NCBI GenBank assembly: GCA_016946835.1
Contig: JACVTC010000008.1
Span: forward strand, 85,001 to 125,000
Reading direction: 5' to 3'
Length of the DNA: 40,000 nt
Origin: Neocallimastix lanati (nom. inval.)
Taxonomy: Eukaryota; Neocallimastigomycota; Neocallimastigomycetes; Neocallimastigales; Neocallimastigaceae
The notes beneath the pieces are model-generated. The model searched no databases and was not told where the DNA came from. It was given only the letters and a program-made list of their open reading frames with translations. Made by a program: the position numbers and the translations under genes. The first letter of the stretch is position 1, and every line of letters begins with the position of its first letter. Positions 1 through 11,811 of this stretch are shown one piece after another.

Positions 1-9
1 TTTTTTGTA

Positions 10-55
<46 letters not shown>

Positions 56-279
56 ATTAGTTTTGTTTTGTTCTTTGTTTTTGTCTTTATTTTCGATATT
101 TATTATAAATTTAGTTATATTAATATATATATATATTTATTTTTTATTTCTAGCTTTATTAATTTATTTTATTTATTATTTTAAAATATTTTTATTTTAA
201 TATATAATAAATATATGGTATTAAATTATTAACTTGATTTAATGTTTATTTATTGTATTATTATTGAAATTTAAGTTAT

Positions 280-3200
280 TTAAAGATTTTGGGCAAGAAC
301 AGACATTTTTTTAATAAGTTGTTCATTAGTCTAATAAAAATTAAATATGAAAATAAAATAAAATAAAATAAAAAAAAAAATAAATAAAAAAAAAATTAAT
401 ATAATTTATTCAGTTAAAAATTAAAATAAAATAAATATATATATTTATATAAAAATTAATTATTCTTTAATATTAAAATTTATAAATATATTTATTATTA
501 ATAAGTAAGAAGAAGAAGAATAAAAAAAAGTATAGAATAAATAATAAATAATAACAATAGTAATAATAATAAAAATTTTACTTACTTCTTGTAATGCAAC
601 TATTTTTTCTTCTAATTGTTGTTTTTGATCTTCTAATTTCTTATAATCTTCCTTCATATCTTTAAGTTCACCTTGTAATTCATTAATAAGTTGATAACTT
701 AATTCTTTTTCTTGTTTATAAATATCTAATTGATCTTCCATGGTATCTAATTGTTCTTCCAAATAATTATATGATTCTTTTGCCTTAGCCAATTCATCAG
801 AGATAGAATTAATTTCTTGATCTCTATCCTTTAATACATCACAAATATCTTGGTAATCATCTTCTGTTTGTCTAAGAAGATCTTCTAATTCAATATTCTT
901 TTTGGTCAACTCTTCAATCTTTGCAGCATCATCCTTATTTCCACTAGCATTATTAGTTTCTCCTTCCTTCTTTTCAGCATTAGTTTCACCACCTTCCTTA
1001 TCCTTATTTTTATCATCAGTTTCTCCTTCTTTTTTATCACCAGTGGTATCACCTTCCTTCTTTTGTTTAGCTTCAAAGTCATCTATTTGACGATTCAAAT
1101 CATCATTTATAAGTTGAAGTTCATCTAATTGTTTTACTAAATCTTCATTATGGAATTGAAGATCATCAATATACTTGTTTAATTCATCATTATTGATCTC
1201 AACAGCTTCAATATGTTTATTCATATCATCATTTGTAAATTCTAAATCTTCAATTTGTTTTGTTAATTCTTGATTGGTTGTTTGTAATTCATTAATTTGA
1301 TTTTCGAAATTCTTATTCTTTTCTTCTAATTCTTGTAATTCACTCTTACATTTAGTCATTTGTTCATTAAGTTCAGTTAATTGATTTTGTAATTCATCAT
1401 TAGATTTTGTATTATCTACTGAAGTAGTAGCAACTGGAGTATCTGTATCAGCATTAGTATTAGCATTAGCATTAGCATCCTTAGCTTCTGAACCTTGAAG
1501 AGCTTTAAGTTGACTTTCTAAGAAATCAGTATCTTCCTTAAGATGAATTAATTCTTCTAATAAATTAGAATTTTGAGAAACAAGAGAATCAAGAATACTC
1601 TTAGCCTTTAGTAATCGATCTTCAATATCTGGATTTGAAGATTCTGCAATTTCTTTCCAATCAATAAGATCAATACTTTCTTGAGCATCCTTATAATTAT
1701 TATCTAACATAACATGACATTTTTGAAGAGAAACATCTAAGATCTTAATCTTTTGTTCTAATTCACTTAAATTATTCTCCGATTTATTAATGGCTTCACC
1801 AGTAGTTTCAAAAGATTTAATTTTTTCTTCTAATTCTTGAATGGTTTGTTGAGCCTTTGTAAGGTTTTCATTCAAATTTTTAATAGTTTCTTCTGCTTCT
1901 GGTGATGGAGCAGTGGCTGGAGATGATGAATCATCTTGATTTTTATTTTCTGAAGATTTAGCTGCTAATTCTGATGTAAGACGATCAATTTCTTGATGAG
2001 CTTGCTCTAATTCAGTATTTAAGGCTTCAATCTTTTCCCTAAGTTGGGCCATATCATCTTCCATTCGCTTAATCACATCTTCTATTTCGATTTGTTGATT
2101 ATGCTTAAGAGTTTCAATTTGTTGATGAGTAGCATCTAATTCTTGTTGAAGTTGACCGATTGTTGCCTTTAATTCTTCAACATTATTGGAATCAGGAATA
2201 AATTGTGTTGGACTCTTTAACTGATTATTTGTTAAGGTTGCCTTAACTTCTTCTAATTCCTTTTCAAGATCAGTTTTATCTTGAGTTAATTTTTTAATAG
2301 TTTCTTCTAATTGATGAATGGTTTCATCATTTTCATTGATGACATTAATATCACTGGATGGTGGTATAATAATACTTGGATCATCAATATTTGAGGATTG
2401 AGATAAGGTACTATTTCTAGAAGAAGAAGCTAATAATGAACTATTTCTTGGAGATCTCTTTGGAGATTGAGTTGGAGTTCCAGTTCTTGAGGTCCTCTTA
2501 GACACACGTTTCATTTTATTAGTAAGACGATCACGTTCATAAAGAACTTGTTGAATCTTACCCTTAACAATATCATAGTCAGTATTAATTTGTTTCCAAC
2601 GATGATTCATTTCATCATGATCATGAACCATACGATTAATATTTTGTGTAAGTTGATCATGATCCTTATAATGTTGTTCTAATTCATAATCTAAGTTTTG
2701 TAAATTTTCAACAACAGCTGCTCTTTCATTCTCTAATTTATGACTTTCATCTTGTAAATAGTTAAATTGATTCATGTACTGAGTATGTTCCTCTTGAGAA
2801 GAGAACATTTGCTTTTCTTGATTTTGAAGTTCATTTAATTTATCAAAGACACCTTGACGGTCACGATCAATATTACCTAAAGTAATTTCAAGTTCTTCAT
2901 GTCTATCTCTCTTACTATCAATTTCTTTTTCCATTTCATATTTATCATTTTGGGCTTGATCAATAGTACGACTAAGATTACTCATATCTTCATTTAAGAT
3001 GTTTAATTCACCTTCAATCTTTTTCTTATTTTCTTGATATTCCTGAATCTTATCTTCGATAAGATTAATTCTACGTTGAATTTCTTCTAAATCAACTGGA
3101 GATGAGCTGCGATTTTGTAATTGTTCTGTTAATCCCTTAATGGTCTCTTGAAGACTTTCAATTCTTTGTTCATATTCTTGAATTTTTTTATCATCAATTT

Positions 3201-6200
3201 CAGAATTAACTACACCGGCTACTGCAACTGCAGCATTACCATTACCATTATTATTAGCATTATTTATAGCTTCTAATTGTTGTTGCTTAGTTTGAATTTC
3301 TTGTTCTAATTGAGCTAAGGTAGCCTTTAATCCTTCTATTTGTTCTGGATTAACATTAGCATTATCATAAACTCCAGATGTTGAAGTAATGTCACGAGTA
3401 GTTGCTCCCTGACCTTGCTGTAAGTTTTGAATTTCTTCTTCAGCTTGTCTAATCTTTTCATCCTTATCTGTAAGAAGATGTTGGAATTCTTCAAGTTGTT
3501 GTGTAAGATTTTGATTTTCCATTTTAAATTGATCTACTTGGTGTTGAAGGTTAACAACATCAATATTATTATTACCGTGAGCTTCATCATCAGCGATATC
3601 TCTAGACATAGAAAGTTCACTAATAGAAATATTCTTTCTTTCAATTTCTTCAAGAGAATCTTCTAGTTTCTTCTTAATAAGTTCAGATTCACCACGAGTA
3701 CGTTCTAATTCATCTCTTAAAATTTCTTCTTGCTCAACATGATCTTGAATAACATTTTCTAAGTTTTGCTTTTCCTCTTTCATTTGTTCAAGATTTATCT
3801 TCATTTCTTCATATTCCTTATTCATATTATTAATATCCCCTTGTAACTTTTCATATTGAACTTCCATAGATTGAAGTTCATTTCTAGTTTGTTCATAATT
3901 TTCTAAATCGTTCATTTTTTCCTTAAGAGCATTATAAGAAACGATAATTTCATCACGATCAGCTTTTAATTCACTGTATTGGCGTGTTAAATCATTATAA
4001 ATATCTTGTTGCTCCTGCTTCTCTTCATTGATTAATGCAATATCATTAACCTTCAATAAGTACTGTTCTTCTAATTCCTGCTTATCTTCATTTAATTGTT
4101 GAATATTTTGTTCTAACTCTGCTTGTTTATTATTGAATTCTTCTATGGAAGTTTTATAACCCTCAATTTCCCCCTTGAGTTGTTTAATTTCAATTTGTGC
4201 CTCTTCTAATAATTTTTCAGCCGCTTCAGAGCCAGATAAATTACCAACGATAACTTCTAATTCGGTAATTTTTTTATTCTTGGCTTCAATATCCTTTGTA
4301 CATTTATCATTTTCTTCACGAACAGATTCTAATTCTTGTTGCATACGATTAACTTCACCATCGAATTGCTCCATAGCACCTTGAAGTTGTTCTCTCAAAC
4401 TTTCACGTTCTTCCTCAATAGATTCCTTCAATTCAGCATTGACATCCTCAGAATGTCTTAAATTTTCTTGTAAGAGATCCTTTTCTCTGGACATTTGTTC
4501 CAATTTATCAATACTCTGAGCAATTTGAACTTGTAATGTTTGAATTAATTTTCTTGATTCGTTTAGTTGAGTTTCAATTTCTTCAGAATCTTTTTCATCT
4601 TCTAATACTAAAATTTTATCCTTTAATTCGTTAATTTCCATATTAGCATTTTCTAATTGATCTTCTAAATCGGATTTACGATTCATTATATCTTGAATTT
4701 TCTTTTCAACAATCACTTGATTTTGTGTGAATTCCATTTCACGTTGTTCTTTTTCCTCTTGTAAGCTTAATATTTGTTCACCATTTTCTTTTATTTTTTC
4801 CTCTAATTGATAAATAAGATTATCTTTATCTTCCACGTTACCTTGAAGTGAAAGTATATGTTCTTCCATTTTATTTAATTTCATTGTTAACTCTTCTTCG
4901 GTTTGATTTTTAATTTGTTCCACATTACTAAGTTGTTGTTGAATAGAAGATACAGATTCTTTAGAACGTTCTAATTCAGAACGTAAATTATTAATTTGTT
5001 CATTAGACTTTTCTCTGGATTGGTTTTGTAAATCTTGTACTTTAAGGGATTCTTCTAATTTTTGATTTAAACTATCAACTTCACTTGTTTTCTTTTGTAA
5101 TTGATCACGGAATACTTGATTGGTTAATTTAGTTTCTTCTAATTCCTTTTGACATTTCATTAAAACCTCAGTTTGATTTTTAAGTTCTTCTGAATTTTTA
5201 AACAATTCATGTTCTAAATCATCCTTAGCTTTTTCCATTTTTTCACGAGCATTTTCCGCTTCCTTAATTTTTTCTTCACTTTCTTTTATATCATTTTCAT
5301 ATTTTGAAATAGTATTTCTACATTCGTTTAAACTAGCATCTAAACGCTCATTTTCCATTCGATTAGATGCTAATTCCTTTTGAATATTTGAATTCATCAT
5401 TTTCCATTCTAAAAGTTCTTCTTGAGCTTCTCGACATTTCTTTTCTAATTCTTTAATTTGAAGAATTTGATTCTTTCTTTCCTCATTACCAGTTGGTAAT
5501 TGATTGGTATCAGGGGGTATGGATAAACCTGAAGTCAAAATTGTAGCTTCAAGTTCTTGTACACGACTTTCATAGGCATCTTCTCTAGCTTTAACTTCTT
5601 CAAATGCTTTCTTATAAGTTTGTAATTCACCTTCCATTGTCTTTGTACAAGTTTCTGCAACATGTCTAGCTTCTAAATTACGTTTAGATGCCTTTGTCCA
5701 ACTATTCAATTTTGTTCTTAAATTATTAATTATATCTTCTGATTCATCTAATTTTTTCTTCAATGCTTGACGATCCGATATTTCGCGATATAATGAAGGA
5801 TCTTTTGAAGAAAGTTGAGAAACAACTGAATTAAGGTAAAAAACTTCTTCTTGAGCTGCTTTACGTTTACGCTCAGCTTCTTTTACTAATTCATTATTTC
5901 TATGAGTAATTTGTTCAGCTTGTGCTAATTGCTTTTTAAATGAAAGTAAGCTTTTAAATAACTGAGAACGAGCTTCCATAACTTCATCTCTACTTAAAGT
6001 ATCATTACTTTTTAAGAAATCAAATGCTAATGTGGTATTTTCACCTTCATTATCATCTGGTTTTCCCAATTGTTTATATACTACTAATTCTGATTGAAGC
6101 CTTTTTAATTTTTTTTAATTTTGATAGTATACATACAAGTAAAATATATATATATAGTTATATATATGTTAAATAGTTATATAATAATTATGAAATATTA

Positions 6201-6769
6201 TTAAAAATATGTATATTTCCAAGAGCAAAAAGTTAAAGTAAATATACTAAATATTTCATTATCAAAAAATTATTTTATTTCATATAATTTAAAATTTGCT
6301 TAAATATATGTATATATAATATCTTCTTCACATTATTAAAAAAAATTATAAAAATATTTATCACAATTTTATTAAATTGATAAAAGTTTATTTCTTAAAA
6401 TAAAAATAAAAAAATTTCAATTTTAAATAAATAAATATATATATTATTTTTATAATATAATTTACCATGCTTCTTTTGTCTTTAAATCAAGTAATATTTT
6501 ATTTTTAGTTTGAAGTTCATCTTGTAAATTTTCTTTAAAAATAAAAAAATAAAAAAAAAAAAAAAAAAAAAATTAAAAAATTAATATACACTAATTTACA
6601 ATAAAAATAATATAATATTATATAAATAAATAAATTTATTATAAGAGTATATATTTAATATAATTATAAATTTACTAGTAATTTCTATAAGTTCAAGATT
6701 ATTTTTAAGCATTAAATCCTCTGTTTTAATGACAGGATTTATATTTATTTTTTCCTGAGGTTCATCCAT
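280..6769 (-). CDS. Giant coiled-coil protein, 1908 aa, four exons, family not recognised
   Basis: I read four exons on the minus strand: 6769-6676, 6532-6466, 6100-586 and 330-280. All junctions are GT-AG and the phases agree, giving 1909 codons including a TAA stop. The start is the ATG at 6769; the long ORF alone would begin inside exon 3 and lose the first 64 residues. The long ORF also runs past a good donor (GTAAGT at 585) into intron. Splicing there replaces a spurious hydrophobic tail with a 16-residue helical end. Almost the whole protein is heptad-like, rich in E, K, Q, L and N. Residues about 1251-1291 form a basic Ser/Thr/Pro linker with possible proline-directed phosphosites (TPTQSPKRSPR). 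Five 14-residue repeats lie at about 1655-1724, followed by a charged K/E/G/D linker. No signal peptide or membrane segment is seen. The length resembles nuclear-basket, Golgi or spindle-pole scaffolds, but I see no diagnostic domain, so the function is unknown. Confidence 0.85.
1090..1299 (-). repeat. Five tandem 14-residue (42-nt) double-heptad repeats in the coiled-coil gene
   Basis: Reading on the minus strand from 1299, five successive 14-residue units follow a pattern like (Q/H/Y)I(N/D/E)(E/D/A)(L/V)(Q/E) then N(D/Q/E)(E/D)(L/M)(N/T/V)K. Hydrophobic residues sit at heptad positions. The units match at protein level but have drifted at DNA level, so they look old and maintained by coiled-coil constraint. 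Confidence 0.75.
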
Positions 6770-8859
6770 GATTATTTATTTGATATATATACAATAAATA
6801 AAACATTATATAAATTATTTACTTAACACTTTTAAGTATATACAAAATGATTTATGTATATTATGATTTAAAATAAATATTAGTGGTTTATTTTTTTAAT
6901 TGTAATATTTTTAAATGTTTGTTTCTTTGTCTTATGTATATAAATATTTTATAATATGTATAACGATAAAATAAATATATATAATTATAAACATAAGGAT
7001 AAAAAATAAAAAAGAAAAAAAAAAATTAGTAATTTTATTATTTATAATTTTTCTTATTATATCCTTTATATTTTTAGAAATCATAAAATTTATTTTCTTA
7101 CTTTTTAAGATAGTCTTGAGATAAATATTCTATAAAGTTAATACAATATTTAGAAATTTATACTATTTTTATTAAGATTAAAATAAACAATTTAAATTTC
7201 TAAATAATAAAATAATTAAATTAATTTAAGAAAATTTAAAAAAAAAAAAAAAAAAAAAAATAGTATGTTGTTTCAAACTTTAATAGAAATAACAAAAGCA
7301 AATTATTAAGAAAAAATTTTTTAAATATTATCTTTATTTTAATTTTATAATTTGAAAAATTCTTTTTATCTTCTGGTCTCGATGTTTGTTATACTTTTAA
7401 TTTTCGTTAAATATATTGTTTATTCTATTATAGTAATATTCATTATATATATATATTATTTATTTAAAAGTAAATAATTTTTCAATCCAATGTAAAATTA
7501 GATTTACTTTTATTATTTCTTTCTATTGTTTATATGTGTTTATACTATTAAAATCTAAACTTAAAAAATAAATTCAATAAAAGAATATTAAAAAAATATT
7601 TACATATATATTTTATATTATATATTTATATTATTATTATATATTTTAATATATTAATATATTATTAAATTTATTGAATTAATGTTCTTTAAAGACTAAA
7701 TATTAAATATTTTATTATTTTATTATTATTTAATTATTATTATATTATTAAATATTGATTTAATAATTTACTTTTGATGATTTAATTATTAAATTGTTAA
7801 TTATTATTATTAATATTGATTATTTAATAATTACTATTGATGATTTAATTATTATTATTTTTATTTATTATTATTTATAATTATTATTATTATTTATTAT
7901 TATTTATTATTATTTATTATTATTTATTATTATTTATTATTATTTATTATTATTATTATTATTATTTATTTATTATTGCGGCATAAAAAAACAAATATAT
8001 AAATTAATAACTTATTTAATAACTTTTTAATATAGATATTAAATAAATAAAATTTTTAAATATATATGATTAAAATTGAATTTATTCGGTGAATTTAAAC
8101 TTTTACTATATTTATTTATGAGTGTTTACACTTTAGATTAATAAATAATTAAAAAATTTATATATAATATATTATATTATAATAATTTATGGAATGTTGC
8201 ATTTCGTAATGAGGCTTGATATCATATATGGCGTCATTTATTTTTTTGTTTTTAATAGTATAGGTATTATTTTATGCATAATAATTGAAAAAATATTTTT
8301 ATTTCCTTTTCTGAGAGAATATGTTATTTATTTATTTATTTATATGTTAATTTATTTTCAAAATGATACATTTCGCTAAGTGTATTTCGAAAAATGTGGC
8401 GTTTAAAAATTAATACATAAATAAATAAATAAATAATAATAAATAATTTTGTTATAATATGTGAATAGGAGAAATAGGAGTTAAATATATTGAAGCAAAT
8501 ATTTGTATATAATGATGTACAAGCCACAAAATAACAGCTAAAAGAATTTAATTTAGAAAAAATAATATATAATTAAGAAATAAGAAATTTAAATAAAAAC
8601 ACAAAATAATTAAAATTAATAATATTTAAAAATAAAAACTATTTTGGAATGATATTTATTTAATAATCAATATAATTGTTAGAATATGTCAAACATATGA
8701 AATAAGGATCATATTTATTAAAAACATATTAAATAACATATTGAAGCATATTTAATACATGTTAAATGTATTAATGAATATTGTAATAAATTAAATGAAA
8801 AAGCCACAATATAAACATATAAGTATGTGTAAATACGTATTAATTGAAACAACAATAAA
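6770..8859. other. Gene-poor AT-rich intergenic region
   Basis: I find no convincing coding region, tRNA or structured RNA here. The stretch holds poly-A tracts near 7240-7260, short AT repeats and a decameric array at about 7868-7965. The short ORFs near 8194-8527 are made of A/T-rich codons with no recognisable domain, and I do not call them genes. The last few hundred bases may be decayed retroelement sequence leading into the copia fragment. Confidence 0.6.
7868..7965. repeat. Tandem TTATTATTTA-type array
   Basis: Consecutive copies of a ten-base TTATTATTTA unit, grading into TTA triplets at the right end. This is a simple repeat in non-coding DNA with no associated gene. Confidence 0.8.
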
Positions 8860-9135
8860 GTCCCCTTTGAAGTATTATTTGATAAAAAGGTAAATTACAA
8901 TAAATTTAAAGTTTTTGGTTGTAAATGTTTTTATTACGTTCCAAAACAATTTAGAAAGAAATTTTATAACTCTACCCTTCCAGGCATATTTATTGGATAT
9001 GACAATTTAAATCCAACTGCATATAAAATATACGATTATAATAACAATAAAGTAATATTATCTCGTTCAGTGGAATTCTTTGAGGATATTCCTGGAAATG
9101 TTGGAAATCCTAATACTATTCCGGATAATGTAAAT
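8860..9135 (+). pseudogene. Ty1/copia polyprotein fragment (end of integrase region)
   Basis: One frame encodes about 90 residues typical of the stretch after the Ty1/copia integrase core. It contains FEVLFDKK, then FKVFGCKCFYYVPK, then GIFIGYD, YKIYDYNNNK and SRSVEFFED. In intact elements these match the PYEL..GKKP, VFGC.A..HVP, G.F.GYS..KGYR and SRDV.F.E signatures. An in-frame TGA lies just upstream (8845), and after about 9135 the frame runs into A/T-rich sequence. No gag, protease, reverse transcriptase or LTRs were found nearby. It is an isolated, truncated relic and not a functional gene. Confidence 0.85.
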
Positions 9136-10411
9136 TTTCTTTTAATAATAATAATGTTTAATATACAATGTATAATAAAATTTTTGTATTTTAATATTAA
9201 CCAAATAATAGTTTTTATTTTTAAATATTATTAATTTTAATTATAAACTTATATTTAATAATAATTAATTAATTAATTAACTATATAAAAATATTCGTAA
9301 AATTAATTTTTTTTTTTTTTTTTTTTTTTTATTTAATTATGAAATTTTTTTTTATGCTTTTATGAAAATAATTCTTAATTATATATTTAACAATATTTTT
9401 ATTTCATTATATATATTTAAAATCAATAATTATATTATAAACTAACCTTATTTGTTTTATATATTTTTTATGAAAAATCTTTTTATGTTTAATTTCTATA
9501 ATGCAATTTCTTTTTCATTAGTAAGTGCTACTTAAAATAATGAGTTTAAGTAATCATTTTAATTCTAATTAATATATATTAATAATAATGGAATAACTGA
9601 TTTTCATTATTTTTTTTAAGCAAAAAAAAAAAAAAAAAAAAAACTGAAATAATGTATTATAGTAAAGATACACTATCCAACTAAAATTATAACATTTATA
9701 CCTTTTTCAAAAAGGTTGCATAAGAGTACTAATTATAAATTATAAAAAACACTTCTCGACTAGGAAAAACCAACACTATGGATATATATTTTCTTTAAAG
9801 CTTTTCAAATGGAAAAAACAAAATCCTTCTTAACCAAAAGAATATATTATATTTAATTATTAAAATGATAGCTTTCTTTGTTAAAAGGATTGCTTAAAGG
9901 ATATAATAATATCTTATTTAAAAGTGTTACTTCTTTGCAGTATATTTCATATAATTTCTTTAGTAGAATGAATTTAATATACATCACCAAATCATTAGAT
10001 TATATTAAATTTAGTAAACAAGTCTAATATATATATAGCATTTAAGAATTAGTACGTATTTTTAATAAAAAATATATAACTAAAAAATTTAAAGAAAATT
10101 AAAGTGTATAACAATGACAACAGTGATTCAATCCTTGAAAAAGAAATCAATAATTTCTAGCATGATTTATTAATGATATAAAAATGATGCTGCAAAGGGA
10201 AAAAATAAAACCTATTTTTCTCTGATATAGTAATACTATTTATTCATAATGTTTTTCTTTTTTCGATCTTCACATGAATTTTTAATTTCTTTTATTTAAG
10301 TATATATATATATATAAAAATATTCACATTAATATTATTGATGTATGAATATTTTAAATTAATTAATAAAAAAAAAGAAAAAAAAAATTAGGTTGTTAAA
10401 ACGAGTTATTT

Positions 10412-10495
<84 letters not shown>

Positions 10496-10626
10496 TTAAT
10501 AACAATAATAATAAATATTGATAATAATAATAATAATTGAATAAATAAATAATAATATCTAATATTTAAATAATTATTAATGAAAATTAATCAAAATAAT
10601 GTTAAAATTCTATTATTTACATATTA

Positions 10627-10660
<34 letters not shown>
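9136..10660. other. AT-rich intergenic region, no gene found
   Basis: It contains homopolymers (T run about 9307-9330, A run about 9623-9642, T run 10631-10661) and an AAT triplet array. The part from about 9655 to 10330 is slightly less simple in composition and could be decayed retroelement sequence, but I recognise no domain or terminal repeat in it. Confidence 0.55.
10414..10492. repeat. (AAT)n microsatellite
   Basis: An uninterrupted run of about 26 AAT triplets, grading into imperfect AAT/AAC copies to about 10545. It is non-coding. Confidence 0.9.
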
Positions 10661-10664
<4 letters not shown>

Positions 10665-10930
10665 GACCGTAGCAGGATTTCTCCCCAGCTGCACATACGT
10701 AGACACACAATGGTTTATTACTAGAGCCCTTATCTAACTTCCTACTTAGTAGGTGGTCCCATCCCTGCTGGACTGCCTTACAGTTACTCTGCATTGGCGC
10801 TCCTTACCCAAGTATAATTACAGCTTGTCATTGTACGATAATCTTACAATTTGGTCTTGCAGCCACAATTTCCGGGACCACGTGACAACCGCTCCATAAC
10901 ATACCTATAAGTAAGGATAATTAAATTTTT
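10661..10930. ncRNA. Candidate structured RNA gene of unknown class (GC-rich island)
   Basis: This block of about 260 bases has roughly balanced base composition in a region otherwise mostly A/T, as do the two SRP RNA genes in this window. No frame gives a credible protein. Possible helices include the hairpin CCTAC-TTA-GTAGG (10741-10753), GTGGTCCC (10753-10760) pairing with GGGACCAC (10874-10881), AGCAGGAT (10671-10678) with ATCCCTGCT (10761-10769), and TTGTA/TACAA (10831-10849). The second and third pairings would form a pseudoknot. Strand is undecided. Plus fits a Pol III gene ending at TTTTT (10926-10930); minus would end in a run of A, as a poly-A-tailed retroposon would. I could not match it to U1, U2, U4, U5, U3, 5S, SRP, RNase P or MRP. 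Less AT-rich sequence continues to about 11005 and may belong to it. Confidence 0.4.
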
Positions 10931-11811
10931 CATATGTCACCATATATTGGGTATCTTCTCTTAAGAAACTTGCCATACACACTCAACACTCTCAGGCCTG
11001 CAAGAAGTGTAAATCATATTAAAAATTTGTAAATATTATTTATTTAGTTATAATTTTAATGATTATGAACATTCAAATATATAAAACTTTAGATGTTTAA
11101 TTACTTTTAAATAGTATATATTCATTCATTAATGATTATTTATAAATATATATATATTCTATTGATGTTTATTAAGCTTAAATTTCATGAAAAATTAAGT
11201 TTATTAAGTTAAATTAATAAATGGTTAGTTTTCGAGTTAGTAAAACATATTGATAATGCTTAATATATATATTTTTTTTTTATATTTTAAATTTTTTTTT
11301 TTTTTTACAATACTTTTTATTTTTATTAATATATTATTATTTAATAATAATCTTCCAAAAAAAAAAAAAAAAGATGAGTTTAAATTATAGTCATTAGAAA
11401 AAAATGAATATATATATTAGTTGGTTGGGCTATTTGGAATTTTTTTTTTGGACCTAAAATTAACTTTTATTATTATTTTTTTTTTTATTTTTTCAAATTA
11501 TTTAAAAAAAAAAAATTAAAAAATAAATAAATTAAATAATAAAGTATTAAGAATATTAATAAAAATTATCAATTAATATATATATATATATTAATTATTT
11601 CTTGATTCTTAATATTATTAGTTTTTATTTTAGTTAATAATTTTTTATTTAATCATTTTTTTATCTATTTGTTTATTTATACATTTATTTATTCATCTAC
11701 TTATTTATATATATATATATTTTTTATATGCTTTTTTTTTTAAAACTTTGTTTATTCTTTTTCTAATATTTTTTATTTCTTTTATAGTTAGTTAAAATAT
11801 TTTTTATTAGA
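10931..11811. other. Intergenic region upstream of the ZC3HC1-like gene
   Basis: 10931-11005 is moderately complex and may be flank or part of the RNA candidate. The remainder is A/T-rich with homopolymers and TA repeats, and presumably holds the promoter and 5' leader of the gene starting at 11812. No specific promoter motif can be singled out. Confidence 0.5.

Noticed and set aside
8194-8527. Overlapping 60-residue ORFs on both strands
   Set aside because: Short, A/T-codon translations with no domain, splice support or start context; expected by chance in this composition.
10661-10930. tRNA or 5S rRNA in the GC-rich island
   Set aside because: No cloverleaf with a GGTTCGANNCC box, no anticodon arm in the right place, and no 5S core sequence on either strand.
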